A DNA stretch of 64,000 nucleotides from Mya arenaria (lineage: Eukaryota > Mollusca > Bivalvia > Myida > Myidae). The notes beneath the pieces were generated by a model. It worked only from the letters and a program-made list of their open reading frames with translations. It searched no databases and was not told the DNA's origin. The DNA is taken from the NCBI RefSeq assembly GCF_026914265.1, contig NC_069133.1, forward strand, positions 4,957,985 to 5,021,984, in the 5' to 3' direction. This document shows, in pieces, positions 1 to 10,031 of the stretch (position 1 is the stretch's first letter; every line of letters begins with the position of its first letter). Both the position numbers and the translations under genes were made by a program.

Positions 1-610
1 GTTTTATTAGTCAAGGCTCATTTTGAGCATCTGACATAACAATGCAATAAACAATATAAACATTAAAACATATTTAAAACAAAATAATAATGATAATGCG
101 TTAAGTGGAATTTACAATATTTGTTTTTAAATAAATCACAGATGGAGAATGAGACATATTATTATGATTATAAAAATATATAATTTTATTTTGTAAAGAA
201 AGGCCTCCGGCCCATAAAACAACACATACAATACAAAACATAAAGGTTTTAGATTTGTGATTTCTTAATGACAGTCATTTTTTCTTACCTTTTTGTTTCA
301 TAGTTACATTTACGAAGAATGCTATTTTTTTATTCGATCATCGTTTAGACTTTGCATAAGATTTATGAAGTTTTTGAAGTCTTGCCTACCCGTGTACCAT
401 TTATAGATATAAAATTGACTTTCTTGCCTGAATCTGTTACATTGAAAGAATAAATGAAATTCATCTTCTACACAACTGATATCAAAATTAATTAAGCAAT
501 ATCTACACACTCTATTTTCCCTTTTGATACCCAAATGTCGACCAGTCTCAATAAACAATTTATAGCTAGAACATCGAAATCTCGCTAACGATTTCCTCAC
601 ATAAAATGGT
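1..610 (-). mobile_element. LINE retrotransposon, 3' end with ORF2 C-terminal tail
   Basis: The minus strand encodes about 92 residues (322-600) with the Cys/His-rich tail seen after the reverse transcriptase of many metazoan non-LTR elements: ETGRHLGIKRENRVCRYC, then VEDEFHLFFQC. This is followed by an AT-rich 3' UTR reaching the window edge. No reverse transcriptase core is present, so the copy is 5'-truncated near 610. The first ~130 bases recur near 57 kb in the same orientation, which confirms a dispersed repeat. The clade cannot be fixed from this fragment. Confidence 0.7.
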
Positions 611-689
611 AGATTAATACATAAATATTTTTTTTGGATTTAACAAAGTTTTAAAATGCTTACATGTGTCACATCGTGTTGAGTCTCCC

Positions 690-905
690 ACATGTTCCGA
701 CTGACGTAAATCCATCAAATCTGGTCTTGTTAAACGTTTCTGAACGACGTACATCCATCGTATAATTAGAATGTTAAACCAGCGACGTACATCTATCGCG
801 TAGTCAACTTTAAGTGACTTCCAACCCGTGATCAAAAACACACGCGACATATATCCATCGCGTGATCAGAACATTAGCGACGTACATCTATCGCTCAAAA
901 TGTCT
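690..905. repeat. Short irregular minisatellite (GACGTACATCYATCG core)
   Basis: The core GACGTACATCTATCGC or a close variant recurs about four times with unequal spacing (near 746, 783, 845 and 879). No coding potential is evident. Confidence 0.5.
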
Positions 906-1261
906 GATGATTGTTCTGATCATAATGGTTATCATTGTGAAAACAGAAATTGAAATGTGTCATCCATTTCAACTTACATACAGATAAATAAATAATTAAA
1001 AATCAATTCATATTATTTTGGTCATTAATCATGTAAATTGACATACCTCTTCGTTTTCTTTCATTACCAATGTATCCTTCCTTTTCATACACTTTTCGTT
1101 AAAACTGCATATAAATATTTACTATACTTGTTTTGTTAAAACTTTACGTCTGTACCCTTTTCGCTTAAACCTCGTTATGAATGTACTGGATTCGCTGAAT
1201 ACTGCGTCCGGAATCTGTTGGGCCCATGACGGGAGTTTATGTGTTGGATGAAATTAGTCAT
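906..1261. other. AT-rich spacer, nothing recognised
   Basis: No convincing ORF, splice-bounded exon or repeat is seen between the minisatellite and the large satellite. Confidence 0.5.
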
Positions 1262-4200
1262 CCAACATTGCATTGTTCCACGATATATGACACTGTCTAC
1301 ACAACATTGTATCGTGCCCCTACATATGGAACTATCTACACAGCATTTGATAGTGTCCCAATATATAACACTGTCTACACAACATTGTATCGTGCCCCTA
1401 CATATGGAACCATCTACACAGCATTTGATAGTGTCCCAATATATGACACTGTCTACACAACATTGTATCGTGCCCCTACATATGGAACTATCTACACAGC
1501 ATTTGATAGTGTCCCAATATATGACACTGTCTACACAACATTGTATCGTGCCCCTACATATGGAACTATCTACACAGCATTTGATAGTGTGCCAATATAT
1601 GACACTGTCTACACAACATTGTATCGTGCCCCTACATATGGAACTATCTACACAGCATTTGATAGTGTCCCAATATATGACACTGTCTACACAGCATTGT
1701 ATCGTGCCCCTACATATGGAACTATCTACACAGCATTTGATAGTGTCCCAATATATGACACTGTCTACACAACATTGTATCGTGCCCCTACATATGGAAC
1801 TATCTACACAGCATTTGATAGTGTCCCAATATATAACACTGTCTACACAACATTGTATCGTGCCCCTACATATGGAACCATCTACACAGCATTTGATAGT
1901 GTCCCAATATATGACACTGTCTACACAACATTGTATCGTGCCCCTACATATGGAACTATCTACACAGCATTTGATAGTGTCCCAATATATAACACTGTCT
2001 ACACAACATTGTATCGTGCCCCTACATATGGAACTATCTACACAGCATTTGATAGTGTCCCAATATATGACACTGTCTACACAACATTGTATCGTGCCCC
2101 TATGTATGGAACTATCTACACAGCATTTGATAGTGTCCCAATATATAACACTGTCTACACAACATTGTATCGTGCTTCTACATATGGAACTATCTACACA
2201 GCATTTGATAGTGTCCCAATATATGACACTGTCTACACAACATTGTATCGTGCCCCTACATATGGAACTATCTACACAGCATTTGATAGTGTCCCAATAT
2301 ATGACACTGTCTACACAACATTGTATCGTGCCCCTATGTATGGAACTATCTACACAGCATTTGATAGTGTCCCAATATATGACACTGTCTACACAACATT
2401 GTATCGTGCCCCTACATATGGAACTATCTACACAGCATTTGATAGTGTCCCAATATATAACACTGTCTACACAACATTGTATCGTGCCCCTACATATGGA
2501 ACTATCTACACAGCATTTGATAGTGTGCCAATATATGACACTGTCTACACAACATTGTATCGTGCCCCTATGTATGGAACTATCTACACAGCATTTGATA
2601 GTGTCCCAATATATAACACTGTCTACACAACATTGTATCGTGCCCCTACATATGGAACTATCTACACAGCATTTGATAGTGTCCCAATATATGACACTGT
2701 CTACACAACATTGTATCGTGCCCTTACATATGGAACTATCTACACAGCATTTGATAGTGTCCCAATATATGACACTGTCTACACAACATTGTATCGTGCC
2801 CCTATGTATGGAACTATCTACACAGCATTTGATAGTGTCCCAATATATGACACTGTCTACACAACATTGTATCGTGCCCCTACATATGGAACTATCTACA
2901 CAGCATTTGATAGTGTCCCAATATATAACACTGTCTACACAACATTGTATCGTGCCCCTACATATGGAACTATCTACACAGCATTTGATAGTGTGCCAAT
3001 ATATGACACTGTCTACACAACATTGTATCGTGCCCCTATGTATGGAACTATCTACACAGCATTTGATAGTGTCCCAATATATAACACTGTCTACACAACA
3101 TTGTATCGTGCCCCTACATATGGAACTATATACACAGCATTTGATAGTGTCCCAATATATAACACTGTCTACACAACATTGTATCGTGCCCCTACATATG
3201 GAACTATCTACACAGCATTTGATAGTGTCCCAATATATGACACTGTCTACACAACATTGTATCGTGCCCCTATGTATGGAACTATCTACACAGCATTTGA
3301 TAGTGTCCCAATATATGACACTGTCTACACAACATTGTATCGTGCCCCTACATATGGAACTATCTACACAGCATTTGATAGTGTCCCAATATATAACACT
3401 GTCTACACAACATTGTATCGTGCCCCTACATATGGAACTATCTACACAGCATTTGATAGTGTCCCAATATATGACACTGTCTACACAACATTGTATCGTG
3501 CCCCTATGTATGGAACTATCTACACAGCATTTGATAGTGTCCCAATATATAACACTGTCTACACAACATTGTATCGTGCCCCTACATATGGAACTATCTA
3601 CACAGCATTTGATAGTGTCCCAATATATGACACTGTCTACACAACATTGTATCGTGCCCCTACATATGGAACTATCTACACAGCATTTGATAGTGTCCCA
3701 ATATATGACACTGTCTACACAACATTGTATCGTGCCCCTATGTATGGAACTATCTACACAGCATTTGATAGTGTCCCAATATATGACACTGTCTACACAA
3801 CATTGTATCGTGCCCCTACATATGGAACTATCTACACAGCATTTGATAGTGTCCCAATATATAACACTGTCTACACAACATTGTATCGTGCCCCTACATA
3901 TGGAACTATCTACACAGCATTTGATAGTGTGCCAATATATGACACTGTCTACACAACATTGTATCGTGCCCCTATGTATGGAACTATCTACACAGCATTT
4001 GATAGTGTCCCAATATATAACACTGTCTACACAACATTGTATCGTGCCCCTACATATGGAACTATCTACACAGCATTTGATAGTGTCCCAATATATAACA
4101 CTGTCTACACAACATTGTATCGTGCCCCTACATATGGAACTATCTACACAGCATTTGATAGTGTCCCAATATATGACACTGTCTACACAACATTGTATCG

Positions 4201-4892
4201 TGCCCCTACATATGGAACTATCTACACAGCATTTGATAGTGTCCCAATATATAACACTGTCTACACAACATTGTATCGTGCCCCTACATATGGAACTATC
4301 TACACAGCATTTGATAGTGTCCCAATATATGACACTGTCTACACAACATTGTATCGTGCCCCTATGTATGGAACTATCTACACAGCATTTGATAGTGTCC
4401 CAATATATAACACTGTCTACACAACATTGTATCGTGCCCCTACATATGGAACTATCTACACAGCATTTGATAGTGTCCCAATATATAACACTGTCTACAC
4501 AACATTGTATCGTGCCCCTACATATGGAACTATCTACACAGCATTTGATAGTGTCCCAATATATGACACTGTCTACACAACATTGTATCGTGCCCCTATG
4601 TATGGAACTATCTACACAGCATTTGATAGTGTCCCAATATATGACACTGTCTACACAACATTGCATCGTGCCCCTACATATGGAACTATCTACACAGCAT
4701 TTGATAGTGTCCCAATATATAACACTGTCTACACAACATTGTATCGTGCCCCTACATATGGAACTATCTACACAGCATTTGATAGTGTCCCAATATATGA
4801 CACTGTCTACACAACATTGTATCGTGCCCCTATGTATGGAACAATCCACCCAGCATTGCATAGTGTCCCTATATTTGAAACCATTGTGCCAC
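1262..4892. repeat. 78-bp satellite array with 468-bp higher-order structure
   Basis: About 46 near-identical 78-bp units are arranged head to tail. Each unit is two diverged 39-bp halves, one containing ACACTGTCTACACAACATTG and the other GGAACTATCTACACAGCATT. Variant units recur in an ordered pattern with a six-unit (468-bp) period. A GTGCCA variant lies at 1585, 2521, 2989 and 3925 (spacings 936, 468, 936), and a GGAACCATC variant at 1406 and 1874 (468 apart). Because 78 is divisible by three and the unit lacks stops in several frames, three reading frames (two plus, one minus) stay open for over 1200 codons. I regard them as by-products. The end units (about 1262-1290 and 4840-4892) are degenerate, as expected at an array edge. 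Confidence 0.97.
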
Positions 4893-5254
4893 TCTTAATC
4901 CCAAATGAGATGTACCACAATTAAAACAAATGTTTTACATTAACGATAATGATAATATAATATGGCAAACGTTTCTTTTGAATGATATCGTGTTTTATGT
5001 GAAAGAAAGGTGCATACAATACGGTATTTCTACCCTATTATACGACAGTTAATCACGGCAAATCTTAAAAGACTAACAAGTCATTCAATATATGTGCGTT
5101 TCCAGCTATTAAATACAAGGTAACAATCCTCTTATCAGTAATAAGTATTTCATCAATGCATTTTTAGTAAGCAGTTAAAGATTTATCACTCAAAATTTAT
5201 GTTTGTTTAACGTATGTTTTTATCGATTTTAAATAAGAGTGTCACTTTTATATA
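4893..5254. other. AT-rich spacer between satellite blocks
   Basis: No gene or repeat is recognised between the 78-bp array and the degenerate 64-bp array. Confidence 0.5.
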
Positions 5255-5530
5255 TTTGAAACTATCCACATAATACTGTTTAGTGCCACAATATATGGAA
5301 CTAGTTTATGCCTTGTGATATATGAAACTAACCAGACAGCACTGTGCCCCAATACAAATATGAAACTATCGTGTTTTGATATATATGAAACTATCCACAC
5401 ACCACCTTATGGTGGCCCAACATATGAAACTTCTGTGTCGTGATATATATAGAACTATCCACACACCAATGTATGGTGGCCCACCATATGAAACTACCGC
5501 GTCATGATATATATGGAACTATCCACACAC
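5255..5530. repeat. Degenerate left part of the 64-bp satellite
   Basis: Several diverged copies share ATATATGGAACTATCCACAC with the block at 7405-8345 and with one 39-bp half-unit of the 78-bp array. The block is interrupted at about 5530 by a hAT element. Confidence 0.8.
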
Positions 5531-5867
5531 CCACGGGCGTACCTAGGTCAAAATCTAGGATACGCACAGTCTAGGGGGTCCGGGGGCATGCCCCCCCCGG
5601 AAAATTTTGAAATCCAACATCGCATTTGGTGCTATCTAGGGGCCTTTTGGCACGTATAAAATCATACAAATAGATGAATGTTTACCTTAATAAACATTGT
5701 TAGTCCCGATATTTTTTTAAAAAATTCTCCAAAAATCAATACTTGTATTTGAATTAAATAAACAAAAAGATCTGGGGTGATGGGTGGCGTCTCTATTTAA
5801 CATCCAATCCGCTGAATAATTGAGATATTGCGTTGACCAGAAAGGCTTGCGCACCTCACCGGTATAT

Positions 5868-6227
5868 TTAACCACATTCATGGTAAATGTTCATCAAACC
5901 CAGGCCTGACATTCGCTCAGTTGTCATGGTACTCCTCAAATACGTTTTGACTCGACGCATTGTCGAAAATGAGCGCTCATCCGTGGCCGTTGCTACTGGC
6001 ATACACAACAAAACCATGAGGCAGATCCTTATGTTAGGATACGATGCCTCAGTAGCTACGTCCAATGCTTTTTCCAGGGTTGAGTAGGGAGCAGGTGAAG
6101 TTACAGTCCACTTCGCTGTCCAACGTTGACACTCTCGCTCGAAAGTCGGCTCGTCATCTGGCAGGTCTAACTTGAACTCCTGGAATATTTCTATCGTTAC
6201 GGCATGGGTGAGACCGTCGACCTGCAA
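5868..6227 (-). CDS. hAT transposase C-terminal dimerisation domain (last exon fragment)
   Basis: This is the C-terminus of a hAT-superfamily transposase, the region that mediates dimerisation of the DDE enzyme. About 117 residues can be read from a splice acceptor (TTTATTTGCAG) whose exon begins at 6221 on the minus strand. The diagnostic block is VATATDERSFSTMRRVKTYL followed by RSTMTTERMSGLGLMNI, matching the ERSFS..RRIKTYLRSTM signature of hAT enzymes. The stop lies at 5868. The catalytic core and BED finger were not found within the element, so this is a remnant. The open frame on the opposite strand (5887-6087) is a shadow. Confidence 0.85.
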   Translation of the reverse strand: MQVDGLTHAVTIEIFQEFKLDLPDDEPTFERECQRWTAKWTVTSPAPYSTLEKALDVATEASYPNIRICLMVLLCMPVATATDERSFSTMRRVKTYLRSTMTTERMSGLGLMNIYHECG

Positions 6228-6480
6228 ATAAATCTTTATTGTATTTTCGCACTTATGCCATTTAAATATATGCGGCCAATGATCCGGTGCTTATTAGATT
6301 AAAGGGTTTCATTTGTTTCATTAGGATTTTCTTATTATTGTGGAAACGATCAATAATTATTTAATTTTAATATCTTTAATGCATGCGCATGTAAATAAGT
6401 TAGCATAAATGCTACACGATTATTTGGTAAAAACGCACATGATGAATCAGCTCACATACAGTATTAATGTATTCAGATAT

Positions 6481-6680
6481 TAACCCGTTCACTGGCAGGC
6501 AAGTCGTGTACATGCGCGATATTTTTTCAAATTCCGATTTTGTTTCCTCACACTCCCTCGACCTTTTGGTAATATCATTGTGAAAATGTCAAACAACTTG
6601 GATCCAAATGAGACGTCTCATTCGGATCTAAGTTGTTTGAATATATAACGATACTCGGGGTAAGGCAGTGAACGGGTTAA
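6481..6680. mobile_element. piggyBac-type MITE (200 bp, TTAA-bounded)
   Basis: The sequence begins TTAACCCGTTCACTG and ends CAGTGAACGGGTTAA, a perfect 15-bp inverted terminal repeat that includes TTAA on each side. TTAA target sites and CCC-starting termini are characteristic of piggyBac elements. A second internal palindrome is centred near GAGACGTCTC at about 6619. There is no coding capacity, so it is non-autonomous. Confidence 0.8.
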
Positions 6681-6957
6681 AACCTACATGGTATTACCAA
6701 TGTAGTTTTATGATTGGTGCATTGCATCACAAACTATTCGTTTTATTCCTTGATTACACTACCTTTGGAGGCAGCAGATACTGTGCCTTGTACCGTCCAT
6801 TGCCGTTCAACAGCCGTGCGTCTAGATCAACAAGCAAATGGTCTACGAACGAGCCGAGATAGTAAACAAACGGTTGTGGATAAGCTAAGAGAAGAATTTC
6901 GATAAGGATGTTTTAATAAACCATGCAAGATATATCATAACATTATATAGTACTGAC

Positions 6958-7178
6958 CTGGAAGGGAACTTATACTGGTGAACGTTGTTCCAAGTTGCGG
7001 TTAATAGCTCTTTCTTCTCACTGTCGTCTACTTTTTGCCCGAAAATACCACCGTAAGGCGGATTAAATGTCTGTTCAGTCATTTTTAAAAGTCCCGCCTT
7101 GTAAACATCATTCGGATCATTTACCAGGAGGTCAACAGGATCCACACCGATTTGGCAGGTTATGGGAAAATAACGCAT
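6958..7178 (-). CDS. Unrecognised exon-like ORF inside the hAT element
   Basis: The minus strand is open for about 70 residues (including TEQTFNPPYGGIFGQKVDD and LLTATWNNVHQYKF) up to a plausible donor (CTTCCAG then GTCAGT) at 6957. It lies upstream of the transposase exon on the same strand, so it may be another piece of the same element's ORF. I do not recognise a domain. No start codon choice is defensible. Confidence 0.3.
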
Positions 7179-7404
7179 GTATAACTTAAGTTGAGATCTA
7201 CATCGTGATCACCTTTTTTGGGAAATTTAGGTATTACACTATAAAAACCAACAAACGATAAAATTCTGACGTAATTATTTCTTATACCCCCCCCCCCCCA
7301 GCCTTTACTTTTTATTGCATTTTTGGAACTTTTATTTTTTCGCTTTTTTCTGACGAAGTGTACGCATTGGCGTACTGGCGTATGCCTGGGTACGCGCCTG
7401 CCGG

Positions 7405-8345
7405 ACACACCAATGTATGGTGGCCCACCATATGAAACTACCGCGTCATGATATATATAGAACTATCCACACACCAATGTATGGTGGCCCACCATATGAA
7501 ACTACCGCGTCATGATATATATGGAACTATCCACACACCAATGTATGGTGGCCCAACATATGAAACTACCGCGTCATGATATATATGGAACTATCCACAC
7601 ACCAATGTATGGTGGCCCACCATATGAAACTACCGCGTCATGACATATATGGAACTATCCACACACCAATGTATGGTGGCCAACCATATGAAACTACCGC
7701 GTCATGATATATATGGAACTATCCACACACCAATGTATGGTGGCCCAACATATGAAACTACCGCGTCATGATATATATGGAACTATCCACACACTAATGT
7801 AAGGTGGCCCACCATATGAAACTACCGCGTCATGATATATATGGAACTATCCACACACCTGTGTATGGTGGCCCAACATATGAAACTACCGCGTCATGAT
7901 ATATATGGAACTATCCACACGCCAATGTATGGTGGCCCACCATATGAAACTACCGCGTCATGATATATATGGAACTATCCACACACCATTGTATGGTGCC
8001 CCACCATATGAAACGAAACTTCTGTGTCTTGATATATATATGAAACTATCCACACAACACTGTACAGTGCCCAACTACTGTGTCTTGATATATGTAGCTA
8101 TATACACTCCACTGTAGAGTGCCCCAACATAAGAAACTACTGTGTCTTGATATATATGTAACTATCCACAGGACACTGTATAGTAAGTACCCTTATATAT
8201 GAAACTACTGTGTCTTGATATATATGAAATGATCACCATAATATGACAATGAGCCCTAGGTTATATGAAGCTATCCACACAATATCGTTTTGCACCTAGA
8301 TAGATGAAACCATCTACTCACATTGTATCGAACCACAAATGTTTA
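7405..8345. repeat. 64-bp satellite, right block
   Basis: About nine regular 64-bp units (7405-7990), each with CACACACCAATGTATGG and GAAACTACCGCGTCATG, grade into degenerate copies to about 8345. The first 39 bases of the unit resemble one half of the 78-bp satellite unit, so both arrays derive from one family. Confidence 0.9.
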
Positions 8346-8501
8346 AAACGGACCACTTAGCATTGTATCGAAGAACAATATGATATCATTTCTTTCCAAC
8401 AAATTGTATTCTAACGGAATTTGAACGAATTTCCAGAACGTTGGGCATGTGCTATTGCTAAAATCCCAACCCCCATTGAGCCTTTATCGTTATACTTTCA
8501 G

Positions 8502-10031
8502 ATGAGAAGTCAAGGTTACATGAGATATATCAGACTCGAACAGCAACAGAAGCCGGAGAGGCTGTTCTGGACTCCTTTGGTAGAAGCTCTGCTCCAAATA
8601 AGTGGATGTCCTTCCTAAATGCACTTGAACAAGAAGGTTCGTTAATTTTAGTTAAGGTTTTGATATATACGTATAGTTATGAGCTTCTTATACATTCATA
8701 TCTATATGTTCTATGTCAACATTATTGTTTAATATGCATTTTATGAATCTTATAAATAAATGATTATAATGACCATTTTATCACAAGCGCAGACCAAAAA
8801 AACACCTACCTTCGCTGATGATAAAGCGAACACCACAAGGAAATGTGTATATCCAATCGTTTTAATTTCGTTTAACAGTAGAATGAATACTGGGATGAAA
8901 TCCAATAAGAATCACAACATAAAATTATACTTTTAAGGAAAATTGCTTTCTCACAATGTGACGTTACTGCCGGTTAAAAGACGTCACAATTGGTAATATT
9001 TCAATAGGTCAATTCCGGTAAAATTCTGAAAGCGGAACGTGTTTTATTAAAAATCAAGTTGAAATATAATGTTTTCCTCTCAAAATTTAGATGGTAAATT
9101 AATAACTTTATTAAAAAATATCTCTATAATAAGCACACAAAGAAAAACACATGTATGACTTACTAGAGTATTACTAAATAAGAGAATCATTCTTTCAAAT
9201 AAACTATATACAAACATGCGTGGTTATATGTTTTCTGGACAATAGAAATAGAGCAATGTAATATTACACATCTGTTATACTATAAAAATGATGGTTATAT
9301 TGAAATGGAAACAAGATTTACATGTTCTACTTGAACATATGTGCTTGGGTTTACTTCTAATTCGTATGCACCTATTTTACACTGATCCATTATGCACTTT
9401 TTTATATCTTTTTCACATTAAGTATGTATCACTATATATACAAAACAACAAAAGATCAAAGCAAACACAAACTTTTTAAACGATGTTTTATACTTAATAT
9501 GAATTAGCCATACATTCATTTTTTTACGATAACCGATCCGGTAATGTTTTAATTGTATCTACGAGTTGGCTTATTGTGGATGACAAGCCAAACAGATAAC
9601 AACAATTGTTACATTCTTAACCTTTGTTTGTCACATTTTCAGAGCTTGTATACGTCAAGTCTTTGCTGGAAGAAGACAATGTAGATTCGGAAGAGGACAG
9701 GTTAAGAGGTCGAAAACGGATACGACTCGTTGGTCCAGATTTATTGAAAAGTATCAATCCAATAGACCTAATAAGCAGCCTTGTTTCGAAGAAGGCTATA
9801 ACAGAAGACGACCGCGATGAAGTGCTAAATCTATGTCATACCAAAAGCAGATTGTATGGTCTAATGTGCCTTTTGCGCAGAATGCAGACCCGATTGCGTC
9901 CTGCGCAGAATGCAGTCTCAAATCGACCAAGGGAATGGCATTACGCGTTCCTTTGCGCGCTTCGGGATAACGACTACACCTCGGAGTGTAATCTTTTAGA
10001 ACCGGATTTTGTGGCGGTGTTTTTATTTTAG
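8502..10031 (+). CDS. CARD-only paralog of the RIG-I-like receptor N-terminus (partial, two exons)
   Basis: Two exons encode tandem CARD-type death-fold sequence, the signalling module through which RLRs engage MAVS-like adaptors. Exon A, 8502-8636, follows acceptor TTATACTTTCAG; it is 135 nt with phase 1 at both ends, the same length and phases as exon 2 of the RLR at 41859-41993. Exon B, 9643-10031, reads EELVYVKSLLEEDN, then LVGPDLLKSINP, KKAITEDDRDE, REWHYAFLCALRD and LLEPDF, and stops at TAG. The RLR equivalents are [47 protein letters not shown] and LEPDF. Exon B fuses what the RLR splits between exons 3 and 4. No counterpart of RLR exon 1 (start codon, first 44 codons) was found; satellite DNA lies immediately upstream. 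No helicase remains were seen downstream. It could be a decoy or adaptor gene whose first exon is far upstream, or a dead partial duplicate. Homology is strong; whether it is expressed is unknown. Confidence 0.72.

Larger units (their letters stand above)
5531..7404 (-). mobile_element. hAT DNA transposon inserted in satellite DNA
   Basis: Unique sequence with a transposase fragment splits an otherwise continuous 64-bp array. The ends carry an imperfect inverted repeat: GCGTACCTAGG near 5538 on the left and, read inward on the opposite strand, GCGTACCCAGG near 7390 on the right. Satellite sequence (ACACAC then CAATGTATGG) resumes at 7405. The host-site duplication is obscured because the target is itself CA-rich. 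A TTAA-bounded MITE lies inside at 6481-6680. The element is too short for a full hAT transposase and is probably defective. Confidence 0.7.

Noticed and set aside
1226-4924. Three 1219-1232-residue ORFs as real proteins
   Set aside because: They are the same stop-free 78-bp unit read in different frames and strands; unit variants do not favour silent changes in any frame.
1262-8345. Regularly repeated units that might be taken for a CRISPR array
   Set aside because: Units are contiguous with no unique spacers, the DNA is eukaryotic in character, and no cas genes are present.
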